Below, piece by piece: positions 18,901 to 27,598 of a DNA stretch of 64,000 nt (position 1 is the first letter of the stretch; each line of letters starts with the position of its first letter). The stretch is from positions 719,541-783,540 of the forward strand of contig JALOPZ010000001.1 of assembly GCA_025453605.1 (NCBI GenBank), in the 5' to 3' direction. A model generated the notes under the pieces. It worked only from the letters and a program-made list of their open reading frames with translations. It did not search any database and had not been told where the DNA came from. This stretch comes from Candidatus Margulisiibacteriota bacterium (GTDB lineage: Bacteria > Margulisbacteria > WOR-1 > O2-12-FULL-45-9 > XYB2-FULL-48-7). The position numbers were made by a program, and so were the translations under genes.

Positions 18901-19996
18901 CAAGGTCCTGGTGGCGCTGGAGAATAATAAGTTCGCGGTGGTCGATGCCGAAGTCCTCCCCCAGATGGTCGTGAAAAACGGTCGAACGGCGTCAATGACG
19001 ACCGCCGAGCTGACCGGTTATCGGGACGCCTACTTGCGGCCGCTGGAACAGGAATTGGCTAAAGCAACTAAGCTCCAGCTGCAGCAGCAGGGTGGTGCTG
19101 GATTAGGCTTTGAGCGGCCGGCGATCTCAGCCGCTGCTGCTAAAGCAGCCGGTCGTCCGGAGATGGCGGGGCAAGCCGGGGCACTCCTCAGAATAAAACC
19201 GAAGCCGGGACAAAAGCTGATCTTTATCGGCGACCTGCACGGTAACATCGGCAACCTGCAGCGCCTCGTGGCGGAATACGGCCCGAAACTGGAGAAGGGA
19301 GAGGTAGCGCTTGTCTTTCTGGGAGACGCGATCCACGAAGAAACCGGGAACATAAACGACATCAGCGGCTCCTTAAAGGTAACAGACACGCTGCTGCAGC
19401 TTAAGAACGCTTACCCCGATTCGGTCCATTACATCAAGGGGAATCATGATGAGGTTGTGAGCGACGTTGCCAAAAAGTTCTATAAAAAGATTAACGGCGT
19501 TCCGGTATTCCAGGGGATCATTTTCCGGGACAAACTGGTTGAAGCGCGCGGTGAAGAATACGCGCAGGCGCTGCAAGCGTTTTTCGATGCCTCTCCACGG
19601 GTGGTTACATTTGAGGCTGCCGGCCAGGAACATTATGCCGCGCATTGCGCCTTCGATCCGAACAAAGGGACAAAGATCTCGCCGGACACGGCGGTTAACG
19701 CGGCGATCGATCCCAAGTTAGACTGGTCTTTGAGTTGGTCCCGGCCGGTGGAGCATTACGATCAAAACGGCATAGCTAATCTGCGCAAAAGCATGGGTCT
19801 GGCGCCCAATGCCTTGGTCCTGGTCGGGCATACTCACGATCCGAGCGGGAATGGCGCGGCGGCCTGGGTCCCGCAGGGCATGCCCGGGCACCTGGTCCTG
19901 ATGAGTAATGATAGCCAGGCTTTGAGCGTAGTGGAAGCTGACGGGAAAAGCTTGAAAGTTAAGGATTTGATCGGCCGGTCCGGGTTGAGCCGCTAG
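15929..19996 (+). CDS. 1355-aa protein with FHA domain and C-terminal PPP-type metallophosphatase
   Basis: Residues 1-300 are glutamine-rich and helical, likely coiled coil. Residues about 325-395 hold Gly/Ala-rich hydrophobic stretches like those of kinase 1. An FHA domain near 895-970 has the phosphothreonine-binding G916-R917 (SIGRAQDSD), S931-x-x-H934 (SSKH) and SRNGT. A PPP-family phosphatase occupies about 1090-1340: GDLHGN at 1101-1106, GDAIHE, GNHDE and GHTHD. Those residues form a two-metal site; the GDxVDRG motif is altered to GDAIHEE. FHA plus phosphatase beside a Ser/Thr kinase suggests a phosphorylation/dephosphorylation pair in which FHA docks phosphoproteins. No signal peptide. 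The last 4 bases overlap the convergent gene. Confidence 0.85.
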   Translation: MTPPKVNDPRVMPAKPQWGLKLRNPLGEGLRLRLGPQLDTYVPAPERQEPAQAKPLDLDQVIKPVQQEIRSLEQLCRTQKLPTPLKQQYEQAIGRLRKFVKEVKDGRDPQAAYRENIPAARQHLQSAQNQAAKLLQQQAVALLGRYGELAQVLSADEKQVLQPEIALLTKGQNGKLTAAEAKGLNAALAELQRKMPAVARLAAQRAQGKMLAAIKQVRGPLKELLAADEKVGAQGRAASSPWFGGIAYLLATNPAAHQGTTLADRRQATRNPEQARSVADLLMCLDQLETDIRSGKPIPANRLNDLQRIANSPVIAATQDAVKVGAVVEAAKVVAISSAIVVSGGFVGGIAAEAFAAYAGSGALVTLGALLVEGTVFTAVTVPLEYAVGIGELPDSGTEWAERVVTNAAMIGTFKVAGRAYETVAGSYRLTAPVLHEFGRLSTSFAAMNGFALGEQLVHGENPGLVFSWNNLGNQAVNSLPNFIGLELAGRASRPLLGPIAERVRGWKETRLQLRLPEITPREINVAELVAAEEQTVSLRTEGTEAGTKAERAKIVRPDRSGRGAVPEEVSDNPYERQLRFESPEEFLAFVDHLEGARPDIIARRAKLAAQDPSTPVYVTDARQQAQAIWDKMSTGKQTEVRSMLGGKEITPDRLIEGAGELMIRNKRDPDFAALLRIKGELFGMKMFTETIAARHGIKAEWLDRLLLTDHWFTSEISNFKESVPHGQTAIIGRTIGKLDTVVVPAESGPARINGDTLVGADGRINEEVEIKREGPSVIILDRKTGHVVDMGTIGTDNTVQFVGGSDTHHSLFKRFGRAAADRITGLRQWLWGAGVTVALDEPITLRKGSTVDKHNVDIPAGRSLSLKLGGVPVRLYNLRGAFYVQEMGDNPSEPQMVNMQKDQTGRKKMGMLSIGRAQDSDLVLSDSNVSSKHLTIVIENSKALIADTSRNGTLVDPQSEPYRPIGPNGGFIEKGLEFVNKEQAAKYMGGKVLVALENNKFAVVDAEVLPQMVVKNGRTASMTTAELTGYRDAYLRPLEQELAKATKLQLQQQGGAGLGFERPAISAAAAKAAGRPEMAGQAGALLRIKPKPGQKLIFIGDLHGNIGNLQRLVAEYGPKLEKGEVALVFLGDAIHEETGNINDISGSLKVTDTLLQLKNAYPDSVHYIKGNHDEVVSDVAKKFYKKINGVPVFQGIIFRDKLVEARGEEYAQALQAFFDASPRVVTFEAAGQEHYAAHCAFDPNKGTKISPDTAVNAAIDPKLDWSLSWSRPVEHYDQNGIANLRKSMGLAPNALVLVGHTHDPSGNGAAAWVPQGMPGHLVLMSNDSQALSVVEADGKSLKVKDLIGRSGLSR

Positions 19997-21249
19997 TTAA
20001 CGTTTCGCCTCAACTGCTCCAGCTTTTGCCGGCTATAGGTAACGTCGAGAGAGTCATCCCCTCGGGACGAATAAATATGTGCTCCTTGATTTCTGATCGC
20101 GACCGAGGCGATCGAATCGTTTTCCCGCTCATACTGGTAGCGGAGGTTGCGCCAATCAGTCGGGGAAAGTTTATCCGCCTCCTTAACCAACACGTCCTGA
20201 TAACGGAAGAAAACAGCGATATCCCCGGCTTCCCGGCTATCGGCTAACGCGTCGACACTGGCCCGGTAAAGGTCCAGCTCTTCCGGATAGTTGTAACAAA
20301 GACCCAGGTAACGATCGCCGAACCGCTGGTCTGAGACGAAATGGGACGCTTCTCTTAACGCCTTGAGATCGAGCGACCCGGTCCGTTGCAGACGTTCGTT
20401 AAGCCGGTCCAGGAGCGCCTCGTCGCGGCTCAACGCGAAGAAAGCCGCCGGCGTGATCAGGAGGAGGCGCGACATCAGTTCCGGCTGGCCAAATAGTCCC
20501 GTCGTTTCCGCCAGCGCCGGCATTCTTCCCGCATTGATCGCTCCGCCGACTAGCGGTAGTTGGACCACTTGTGGCCAGGTACCGGCCCGAAAGTGCTTAT
20601 GGAGCAGGCTTTGCGAGATGACATAATCGCCGTTGCCGAGGGAAAAGATGTTATTGTAGCTTCCGGGTTCGATCACGAGGCGGCGGGTAGAGGCATAATC
20701 CTGATCTCTGATCGCGAACTGGATCAGCAGATGGAGGTTCCGGACCGCTTCACTGCTCTTCAGCGTTTCGGGATTGACCACGTCGATGCCGAACATCCGG
20801 AAAAATTGGCGGGCGAATCTGGGGTCTTCGGGTAATCCCGCCCGGTCGGGCTCGCCTTCATAGGCTGATTCAAAACGGCCGGCTTCGGCCCCCTGGGGGT
20901 CCCTTTTTAACTGCAAGCCAAAATAGCCGTGCTCGCCGAAGCGCTGGACGGAAAAACCGGCGTCGTTGAGCCCGGCTTCATCCAGCGTCTCTTCGCGTAG
21001 GCCGAGCTGTAGCCTCTGGAGTAACTCGACATTCCGGTTCAGCTCGCGAAAAGCGGCTGAAGTCGCCATGACCAGATGGCGCCCCACCTCATAATATTGT
21101 TCTTTCAGGACATTTAGACCGGGGAATTTTTGCCGGGCGGCGGTCAGCCGGGCTTGATTAATGGTTTGGCTCAGCTCAGCCTGAGAAAAGGCGTAAGGGA
21201 GCATGGTCATACAATGACCGAGCTTGAGCATTCCTCTGAAGGCACTCAT
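19993..21249 (-). CDS. Unknown 418-aa protein, convergent with the FHA-phosphatase
   Basis: Family not recognised. A soluble, largely helical protein rich in Arg, Leu and Glu, without signal peptide or obvious active-site motif. Its stop overlaps the stop of the FHA-phosphatase gene on the other strand. The start at 21249 lies 9 bases after a FliA/SigD-like -10 element and has no Shine-Dalgarno, so translation is probably leaderless. The shared promoter type ties it to the kinase island although it is transcribed in the opposite direction. Confidence 0.7.
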   Translation of the reverse strand: MSAFRGMLKLGHCMTMLPYAFSQAELSQTINQARLTAARQKFPGLNVLKEQYYEVGRHLVMATSAAFRELNRNVELLQRLQLGLREETLDEAGLNDAGFSVQRFGEHGYFGLQLKRDPQGAEAGRFESAYEGEPDRAGLPEDPRFARQFFRMFGIDVVNPETLKSSEAVRNLHLLIQFAIRDQDYASTRRLVIEPGSYNNIFSLGNGDYVISQSLLHKHFRAGTWPQVVQLPLVGGAINAGRMPALAETTGLFGQPELMSRLLLITPAAFFALSRDEALLDRLNERLQRTGSLDLKALREASHFVSDQRFGDRYLGLCYNYPEELDLYRASVDALADSREAGDIAVFFRYQDVLVKEADKLSPTDWRNLRYQYERENDSIASVAIRNQGAHIYSSRGDDSLDVTYSRQKLEQLRRNVN

Positions 21250-21258
21250 GGTAAAGTA

Positions 21259-21285
21259 TCTTCGTCATAAATATGGGCGAATTTC
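21259..21285 (-). promoter_or_regulatory. FliA/SigD-like promoter of the 418-aa gene
   Basis: Minus strand GAAA-N15-GACGAAGA, ending 9 bases before the ATG. The -35 and spacing match the set exactly; the -10 is the most divergent of the eight. Confidence 0.45.
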
Positions 21286-21319
21286 AAGGAAAATGCCTGC
21301 TTTTTGTCACAGCGGATTA

Positions 21320-21328
21320 TGCTATAAT
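21320..21328 (+). promoter_or_regulatory. Extended -10 promoter of the arg operon
   Basis: TGCTATAAT ending 6 bases before the argF ATG, with no Shine-Dalgarno between. TTGTCA lies 13 bases upstream, too close for a standard -35. Confidence 0.65.
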
Positions 21329-21334
21329 TTATTC

Positions 21335-22273
21335 ATGAAGGACTTTATCTCCATCCACGACCTGTCCGCCCCGGAGGTTAACGCGATCCTCGAACTGGCC
21401 GCCGACCTCAAAGAGAAACAGAAGAACAAGATCAAGCACGAGTACCTCTGGGCCAAATCGCTGGCGATGATCTTCGAAAAACCGTCGACCCGGACCCGGG
21501 TCTCCTTTGAGATCGGCATCTGGCAGCTCGGCGGGCTTGGGATCAATCTCGACCAGGAGGCGACCGGGCTGGGGACCCGCGAATCGATCCCCGACGTTGC
21601 CCGGACGCTCTCCCGCTTTGCCGACGCCATCCTGATCCGGACCTTTGCCCACCAGAAGGTAATTGAGCTGGCCAGGCACGCTTCGGTCCCGGTGATCAAC
21701 GCCCTCTCGGACGAATCCCATCCGTGCCAGGCGCTCTCCGACGTCTTTACGATCATCGAGCATAAGGGGAAAGAGCTGAAAAAGCTCAAACTGGCCTATA
21801 TCGGCGACGGAAACAACGTCTGCAACTCGTTGATGTACGCTGCCCCCAAAGTCGGGCTGAACCTGGTCGTTGCTACTCCGCCCGGGTACGAACCGGACGA
21901 GCCGGTGACCGAACGGGCGTTCGCCGACGCGTTGAAAGCCGGGATCTCGATCGAAGTAACTAACGACCCGGTCGTCGCCGCCAAAAATGCCGACATCATC
22001 TACACCGATGTCTGGGCGTCGATGGGGCAGGAGAGCGAGAGCGCCAAACGGGCGAGCATCTTCAGCTACTATCAGATCAATAAAGAGCTCGTCAAATTAG
22101 CCAAGCCGGATTATATCTTTATGCACTGCCTGCCGGCCCACCGCGGTCAGGAAGTGACCGACGAAGTCATCGACAGCCGGAATTCGGTCGTCTTCGACCA
22201 GGCGGAGAACCGGCTTCACGTCCAGAAAGCGATCCTGGTCAAACTGCTAGGAGGGGATAATGTCCAAGGTTAA
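21335..22273 (+). CDS. argF: Ornithine carbamoyltransferase
   Basis: 312 aa. The enzyme joins ornithine and carbamoyl phosphate to citrulline. Motifs: STRTRVSFE (carbamoyl-phosphate binding), HPCQALSD and HCLPAHRG (ornithine loop). The ATG at 21335 follows the extended -10 by 6 bases and begins [10 protein letters not shown], the normal family N-terminus; an in-frame ATG 37 codons upstream lies before the promoter and is not used. It is the first gene of argF-argG-argH-ndk and overlaps argG by 14 bases. Confidence 0.96.
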   Translation: MKDFISIHDLSAPEVNAILELAADLKEKQKNKIKHEYLWAKSLAMIFEKPSTRTRVSFEIGIWQLGGLGINLDQEATGLGTRESIPDVARTLSRFADAILIRTFAHQKVIELARHASVPVINALSDESHPCQALSDVFTIIEHKGKELKKLKLAYIGDGNNVCNSLMYAAPKVGLNLVVATPPGYEPDEPVTERAFADALKAGISIEVTNDPVVAAKNADIIYTDVWASMGQESESAKRASIFSYYQINKELVKLAKPDYIFMHCLPAHRGQEVTDEVIDSRNSVVFDQAENRLHVQKAILVKLLGGDNVQG

Positions 22274-23465
22274 AAAAGTCGTACTCGCCTATTCGGGCGG
22301 CCTCGATACCTCGATCATGATCAAGTGGCTTAAGGATAACTACGGTTGCCAGGTTATTTGTTACGCGGCCGACGTCGGTCAGGCGGACGAACTGAACGGC
22401 TTGAAGCAGAAAGCGCTCAAGACCGGCGCCGCCAAGATCTATATTGAAGACCTGAAAGACGAGTTCGCCCGCGACTTTGTTTTTCCGATGCTCAAAGCGG
22501 GCGCGATTTACGAAAATCAGTACCTGCTCGGTACCTCCGTTGCCCGGCCGGTCATCGCCAAGCGGCAGGTGGAGATCGCCAAAAAAGAGCAGGCCGACGC
22601 CGTTGCCCACGGCGCGACCGGCAAGGGGAACGACCAGGTCCGCTTTGAACTGACGTTCAAAGCGCTGGCGCCGGAGCTCAAGATCATTGCCCCGTGGCGG
22701 GAGTGGGAGTTGGGTGGCCGGGAAGAAGAGATCGAATATGCCAACCAGCATCATATCCCGATCCCTGTGACCAAAAAAAAGCCGTATTCTTCGGACCGCA
22801 ACCTCTGGCACATCAGTTATGAGGGGGGCATTCTTGAGGACCCCTGGTTCGAACCCAAAGAAGAGATGTTCCTCCTGACCGTCTCTCCGGAAAAAGCGCC
22901 CAGCCGGCCCGAATACCTGGAGATCGGTTTCGTCAAAGGCGAACCGGTCAGCGTCAACGGCCGCCGACTGAAACCGGTCCAGCTGATCCAGACGCTGAAT
23001 AAGATCGGCGGCCGGCACGGGATCGGCCGGGTCGACATTGTGGAGAACCGGCTGGTCGGGATCAAGTCGCGCGGTGTTTACGAAACCCCGGGTGGGACCA
23101 TCCTTTACGCCGCCCACCAGGCGGTGGAGACGCTGACGCTCGACCGCGACGTAGCGCATTACAAGCTCCAGGTCGCTCAGCGCTACGCCGAGCTAGTTTA
23201 CAACGGCCAGTGGTTCACGCCGCTCAAGCGGGCGCTCGACGCGTTCATTAACAGCACGCAGGCGAACGTGACCGGCGTCGCCCGGTTAAAACTTTACAAG
23301 GGAAATTGCACGGTCGTCGGTCGTCGGGCCGCCCGGTCGCTCTACCGGCCCGACCTGGCTACTTTCGAAAAAGAGTCCGCCTATAACCAGCAGGATGCCG
23401 AAGGTTTTATCAACCTCTTCGGTTTGCCGCTCAAAGTCGAGGCCCTGACCCGAAGGAGGAAGTAA
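22260..23465 (+). CDS. argG: Argininosuccinate synthase
   Basis: 401 aa, usual length. It condenses citrulline and aspartate using ATP. The N-terminal ATP-pyrophosphatase loop [10 protein letters not shown] is present, as are the [13 protein letters not shown] citrulline/aspartate-binding segment and [15 protein letters not shown] strong Shine-Dalgarno (GGAGGGG) lies inside the end of argF, so the two are translationally coupled. Confidence 0.97.
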   Translation: MSKVKKVVLAYSGGLDTSIMIKWLKDNYGCQVICYAADVGQADELNGLKQKALKTGAAKIYIEDLKDEFARDFVFPMLKAGAIYENQYLLGTSVARPVIAKRQVEIAKKEQADAVAHGATGKGNDQVRFELTFKALAPELKIIAPWREWELGGREEEIEYANQHHIPIPVTKKKPYSSDRNLWHISYEGGILEDPWFEPKEEMFLLTVSPEKAPSRPEYLEIGFVKGEPVSVNGRRLKPVQLIQTLNKIGGRHGIGRVDIVENRLVGIKSRGVYETPGGTILYAAHQAVETLTLDRDVAHYKLQVAQRYAELVYNGQWFTPLKRALDAFINSTQANVTGVARLKLYKGNCTVVGRRAARSLYRPDLATFEKESAYNQQDAEGFINLFGLPLKVEALTRRRK

Positions 23466-23468
23466 ACC

Positions 23469-24863
23469 ATGAAAAAAGAAGCAAAACCGTGGGCGGGGCG
23501 TTTCCGCCTGCCGACCTCAAAGGCGACTGAGGCGTTCACCAGCTCGGTTCATTACGACATCCGCCTCTACAAGCAGGACATCATCCAGAGCATCGCCTAC
23601 GCGCGCGCGCTGACCAAGGTCCACGTTCTAAACGCGGCCGAAAGTAAGAAGATCATCCAGGCGCTGGAGGCGATCATGCGGGAGCTCGAGCACGGCCGGC
23701 TCAAGCTCGATCCGGAACTCGAGGATGTCCACATGAACATCGAGGCCTTTTTGATCCAGAAGGTCGGCGAAATGGGGAAAAAGCTGCACGCTGGCCGGAG
23801 CCGCAACGACCAGGTGGCGACCGACCTGCGTATGTATCTTAAGTACGAGGTGACCGAGGTCGTCTTCCTGATCAAAAAGCTTCAGGAGGCGCTGCTTGAA
23901 CAGGCGGAGAGCAACATCAAGGTGATCATGCCCGGCTACACCCATATGCAACGGGCCCAACCGCTCCTCCTCTCGCATCATTTCCTCGCCTATTATGAGA
24001 TGCTCCGGCGCGACAAGGAACGCTTTCTGGCGGCCGGCAAGGCGGCGGACGTAATGACGCTCGGTTCCGGGGCGCTGGCCGGCACCGCGTTCGATATCGA
24101 TCGGGAGGGGTTGGCCAAGGAGCTCGGCTTTGCCCGGGTCTCCCGCAACAGCCTTGACGCGGTGGCCGACCGCGATTTTGCCATTGAATTTCTTGCCGCC
24201 TGCTCCCTGCTGATGATGCATCTTTCCCGGTTATCGGAAGAGCTGATCATCTGGTCGACTTTCGAGTTTAATTTTATCAAGCTGTCGGACAAGTACACCA
24301 CCGGCTCCTCGATCATGCCGCAGAAAAAGAACCCGGATGTCGCCGAACTGGCGCGCGGCAAGACCGGCCGGGTTTACGGCGATCTGTTCGCCCTGCTGAC
24401 CGTGATGAAGGGTTTGCCGCTCGCCTACAACCGGGACATTCAGGAAGACAAAGAAGCTCTTTTTGACGCGGTCGACACGGTCAAGGCTGTCCTGGGGATC
24501 TATCCGGAAATGCTGCTGACGATGAAGGTCAACGCCGAGGAGATGAAGGCGGCCTCGAAAAAAGGTTTTCTGACCGCGACCGACCTGGCCTACTATTTGG
24601 TCCGCCGCGGCGTGCCGTTTCGCGAGGCGCACGCGATCGTCGGCAAGATCGTTGCTTATTGCGAAGAGTCCAACATGCAGATCGAATACCTGTCGCTGCA
24701 GCAGCTCAAGCAGTTTTCTCCCGAGTTTGGTTATGACGCGACCCGGTTCTTGTCGGCCGAGAGCAGTATAGCCAGCCGCGACATGACCGGCGGCACCGCA
24801 CCCGTCCGGGTAAAGGAGGCGATCAAGCGTGCTCGAAAAGAGCTTCTGCATGATCAAGCCTGA
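23469..24863 (+). CDS. argH: Argininosuccinate lyase
   Basis: 464 aa, usual length. It cleaves argininosuccinate to arginine and fumarate. The fumarase/aspartase-superfamily signature GSSIMPQKKNPD is present, as are HAGRSRNDQVATDLR and the TGMQ-like GYTHMQRAQP. The start follows argG by 3 bases with AAGGAGG upstream. Its last 35 bases overlap ndk. Confidence 0.97.
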   Translation: MKKEAKPWAGRFRLPTSKATEAFTSSVHYDIRLYKQDIIQSIAYARALTKVHVLNAAESKKIIQALEAIMRELEHGRLKLDPELEDVHMNIEAFLIQKVGEMGKKLHAGRSRNDQVATDLRMYLKYEVTEVVFLIKKLQEALLEQAESNIKVIMPGYTHMQRAQPLLLSHHFLAYYEMLRRDKERFLAAGKAADVMTLGSGALAGTAFDIDREGLAKELGFARVSRNSLDAVADRDFAIEFLAACSLLMMHLSRLSEELIIWSTFEFNFIKLSDKYTTGSSIMPQKKNPDVAELARGKTGRVYGDLFALLTVMKGLPLAYNRDIQEDKEALFDAVDTVKAVLGIYPEMLLTMKVNAEEMKAASKKGFLTATDLAYYLVRRGVPFREAHAIVGKIVAYCEESNMQIEYLSLQQLKQFSPEFGYDATRFLSAESSIASRDMTGGTAPVRVKEAIKRARKELLHDQA

Positions 24864-25251
24864 CGGTCTGGCTCGCGATCTGGAAAAAGAGATCCTGAAA
24901 AGGATCGAGCTGACCGGGCTCCGGATTGAGGCCAGTCGGTCAGTCGCGCTGACGCCGGCCGAGGCGGCCGAGCTGTACCAGCCGCATGCCGGAAAACCGT
25001 TCTATGACGGGTTGATAAAATTCATCACTTCCGGACCGGTGACCGTCTGCCAGATCGCCGGTGAAGATGCCATTGCCCGGCTCCGCCAGCTGATGGGGGC
25101 GACCGATCCCCGGGCGGCGGCGGCGGGGACGATCCGCGGCGACCTGCGCGAAGCGGACGTTATCGGTGAGCACGGTACGATCAAGAACCTGATCCACGGT
25201 TCCGATAGCCCTGAGTCCGCCCGGCGCGAACTGGCCATATTTTTCGGCTGA
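24829..25251 (+). CDS. ndk: Nucleoside diphosphate kinase
   Basis: 140 aa with a GTG start. It transfers the gamma-phosphate between nucleotides through a phosphohistidine. Conserved MIKPDGLARD at the N-terminus, the phospho-acceptor His in VIGEHGTIKNL and the IHGSDSPESA motif. The start is fixed by AAAGGAGG 8 bases upstream, inside argH; the 35-base overlap with argH is unusually long. The stop overlaps the next gene (TGATG). Confidence 0.95.
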   Translation: MLEKSFCMIKPDGLARDLEKEILKRIELTGLRIEASRSVALTPAEAAELYQPHAGKPFYDGLIKFITSGPVTVCQIAGEDAIARLRQLMGATDPRAAAAGTIRGDLREADVIGEHGTIKNLIHGSDSPESARRELAIFFG

Positions 25252-26144
25252 TGAAGAAGTTTATCCTGATATTTTGTCTGCTCGGCTGCGCTTTACCGCT
25301 GCAGGCGGAAGAGACGGTCGACGACGCGATCAAGGCCACGCAGCAGGGCGCGGCCGATATGCAGCAATCGTACGAGAAGTTGAAAAAGTACGAAAAGCTC
25401 GCGCCAGCCCAGCAGGTCCGTTATGACCAGCTCCCCGATATCAAACGACCGATCAATGACTACGGAAATGTGGTTGGCACCGACCTGATCGTTAAGCTGG
25501 GCCCGTTGGTCAGCAAGCTTAAGAAGTATTACGCGGTCGACTTCCGGGTCCTGGTCATGCCGATGATCGACACGCCCGATTTTCCGACCTATTGCCAGCA
25601 GCTGTACGATCATTACGACGTCGGCGGTAAAGCCAAAGGGCAAGATCACGGGGTTCTCCTGGTCGTTTCCGTCCTTGATCGCCGGGTTAAGATCATTACC
25701 GGGAACGCGGTCGCGGTGGCGGTGACGGCGCAAGCCCGGGTCGACATTGAACAGCGGGTCATGGCCGAACTGACAACCGGCCAATTCGGCCGGGGGGTGG
25801 AGATCGGGGTTACCAGCATTACGGAATTGATCGACAAGAACTGGCCGCGGACAGCACCGGCCGGGGTGGAATTCGATTGGCAAAAGGCTTCGTGGCCGCT
25901 TTTTCTGCTGGTTATTTTTGCCGTCGCCCTGACGCTGGTGGTCGGCGGCGGAGTGTTGATGGCTTTTGGTACGATCGTTGGCGGGGCGTTCGGTTACATG
26001 TTTCTCGGGACCTTCGGTCTGATCACGGGTTCGCTGCTCGGGTTTTTGATCTTTTACAACCGCAACGAAAGCAGTGAGTTCCTGGAGATGTTCACAGAGC
26101 AAGATGATGATAAGACAAAAAACAAGCCGCAATCGACGATTTAA
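25251..26144 (+). CDS. TPM-domain (YgcG-like) membrane protein
   Basis: 297 aa. A short signal or anchor (FILIFCLLGCALPLQA) contains LLGC, a possible lipobox. Next come a TPM-like domain (about 60-190, KYYAVDFRVLVMPM, then HGVLLVVSVLDRRVKI) and two hydrophobic segments (about 215-265) with an acidic tail. TPM proteins are membrane-bound and periplasmic; some have acid phosphatase activity, and they have been linked to protein quality control. It precedes a second TPM protein and lemA, a recurring combination. Confidence 0.75.
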   Translation: MKKFILIFCLLGCALPLQAEETVDDAIKATQQGAADMQQSYEKLKKYEKLAPAQQVRYDQLPDIKRPINDYGNVVGTDLIVKLGPLVSKLKKYYAVDFRVLVMPMIDTPDFPTYCQQLYDHYDVGGKAKGQDHGVLLVVSVLDRRVKIITGNAVAVAVTAQARVDIEQRVMAELTTGQFGRGVEIGVTSITELIDKNWPRTAPAGVEFDWQKASWPLFLLVIFAVALTLVVGGGVLMAFGTIVGGAFGYMFLGTFGLITGSLLGFLIFYNRNESSEFLEMFTEQDDDKTKNKPQSTI

Positions 26145-26997
26145 ACTGGCGGCAGCAGTTTGGCTGCTGGGAACGCTGGTCTGGGCGGCCGGCCTGGACC
26201 TGCCGCGGCCGGTCGGTTATGTCAACGACTATGTCGGGTTGCTGACCAGCCGCGAGGCGGACCGGTTGGACGATTTGGCCAAAACGCTGGCCGCCCGGAC
26301 CGGTGCGGAGATGGCGGTAGCGATCGTTAAAACGGCCGCGCCGGCCGATCCCAAAACCTACGCCCACGAATTGTTCAATCAGTGGGGCCTGGGCGAGAAA
26401 CAAAAACACAACGGCCTGCTGATCTTTCTCGCTCAGGAAGAAAAACGGATCGAGATCGAGGTCGGCTACGGTCTGGAGGGGGCGATCAACGACGCTAAAG
26501 CCGGCGCGATCCTCGACCGTTACGTCATCCCGTACTTTAAACAAGGCCAATTTGGCGAGGGGTTGTACAACGGTGCCGCGGCGCTGGCGGCCGAGATCGC
26601 CAGGGAGAACGGAGTAGAGTTGGGCGGAGGCTATAAGGCGGAAGCGAAGGCGAAGGAGAAAGAAGACGACGACCCCCTGGTCACTACCGCGGTCACGCTT
26701 CTGATCCTGTTAATGATGTTTGCCCGGGGAGTGTTTTTCGGCCTGCTGGGCGCCGTTGTCGGTGGGGCGCTCGGGTTTGCGCTTGGTGGTATCCCGGGCG
26801 CGATCATTGGAGCGCTTTTTGGATTTGTGGTATCATATTTCTCGTTCGGCCGGGGTAAATGGAATGGCGGCGCCGGTTGGGCCGGTGAGTTCATGGGTGG
26901 GAGCTGGGGGGGTGGCGGTTGGTCGGGCGGGGGTGGTGGTTTCGGTGGTTTTGGCGGTGGGGGGAGCGGAGGCGGCGGCGCGGGACGCGGTTGGTAA
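26104..26997 (+). CDS. TPM-domain protein with Gly-rich C-terminus (YgcG family)
   Basis: About 297 aa, starting at the ATG at 26104 or the adjacent one at 26107. Signal peptide (LAAAVWLLGTLVWAAG), TPM domain (about 35-165: VNDYVGLLTS, NGLLIFLAQEEKRIEIEVGYGLEG), a hydrophobic stretch (about 200-250) and an unstructured tail of glycine and tryptophan repeats ending GGGAGRGW. This is the standard YgcG layout. It overlaps the previous TPM gene by 41 bases, and lemA follows with its own Shine-Dalgarno. Confidence 0.85.
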   Translation: MMIRQKTSRNRRFKLAAAVWLLGTLVWAAGLDLPRPVGYVNDYVGLLTSREADRLDDLAKTLAARTGAEMAVAIVKTAAPADPKTYAHELFNQWGLGEKQKHNGLLIFLAQEEKRIEIEVGYGLEGAINDAKAGAILDRYVIPYFKQGQFGEGLYNGAAALAAEIARENGVELGGGYKAEAKAKEKEDDDPLVTTAVTLLILLMMFARGVFFGLLGAVVGGALGFALGGIPGAIIGALFGFVVSYFSFGRGKWNGGAGWAGEFMGGSWGGGGWSGGGGGFGGFGGGGSGGGGAGRGW

Positions 26998-27016
26998 TTT
27001 TAAAGGAGGCAATAAC

Positions 27017-27574
27017 ATGTGGCGATGGTTAATTGGGATCCTGGTTGTCGTGCTGGTCGGCGGGATGTGGGTGGCCGGTGTTTATAACGGACTCGTTGGT
27101 CTCGACCAGAACGTCAAACAATACTGGGCGCAGATCGAGAACCAGCTGCAGCGGCGCTATGACCTGATCCCCAATCTGGTGGAAACGGTCAAAGGTTACG
27201 CTAAGCACGAGAAAGAGCTGCTGGAGAACGTCACTGCGGCGCGTTCGGCCTGGGCCGGCGCGAAAACGACCGGCGAAAAAGTCGCCGCCGCCAATCAGAT
27301 CGAAGGGGCGCTCGGCCGGTTGATGGTCGTGGTCGAGAATTATCCGACGCTCAAGGCGTCCGAGAATTTCCGGGCGCTGCAGGATGAGCTGGCCGGGACC
27401 GAGAACCGGATCAGTTTTGCCCGTCAGAACTACAACCAGGCGGTCCAGGCATACAACACCTCGGCCCGCAGCGTACCGACCGTCCTGTTTGTCGGGCTCT
27501 TCGGTTTTGATCGGGAAAAAACCTTCTTCCAGGCGGTCAAAGAAGCTCAGTCAGCCCCTAAGGTAAAGTTCTAA
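27017..27574 (+). CDS. lemA: LemA family protein
   Basis: 185 aa. One N-terminal membrane helix (LIGILVVVLVGGMWVAGVY) precedes a helical bundle with the family pattern YNGLVGLDQNVKQYWAQIE, LQRRYDLIPNLVETVKGYA, ENRISFARQNYNQAVQAYN and a C-terminal RSVPTVLF. Function is not established; it regularly neighbours TPM/YgcG genes. The start is fixed by AAAGGAGG; the reading frame is open far upstream but has no other plausible start. Confidence 0.93.
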   Translation: MWRWLIGILVVVLVGGMWVAGVYNGLVGLDQNVKQYWAQIENQLQRRYDLIPNLVETVKGYAKHEKELLENVTAARSAWAGAKTTGEKVAAANQIEGALGRLMVVVENYPTLKASENFRALQDELAGTENRISFARQNYNQAVQAYNTSARSVPTVLFVGLFGFDREKTFFQAVKEAQSAPKVKF

Positions 27575-27598
27575 TGTCTCGACGGAGCTCGACATAAA

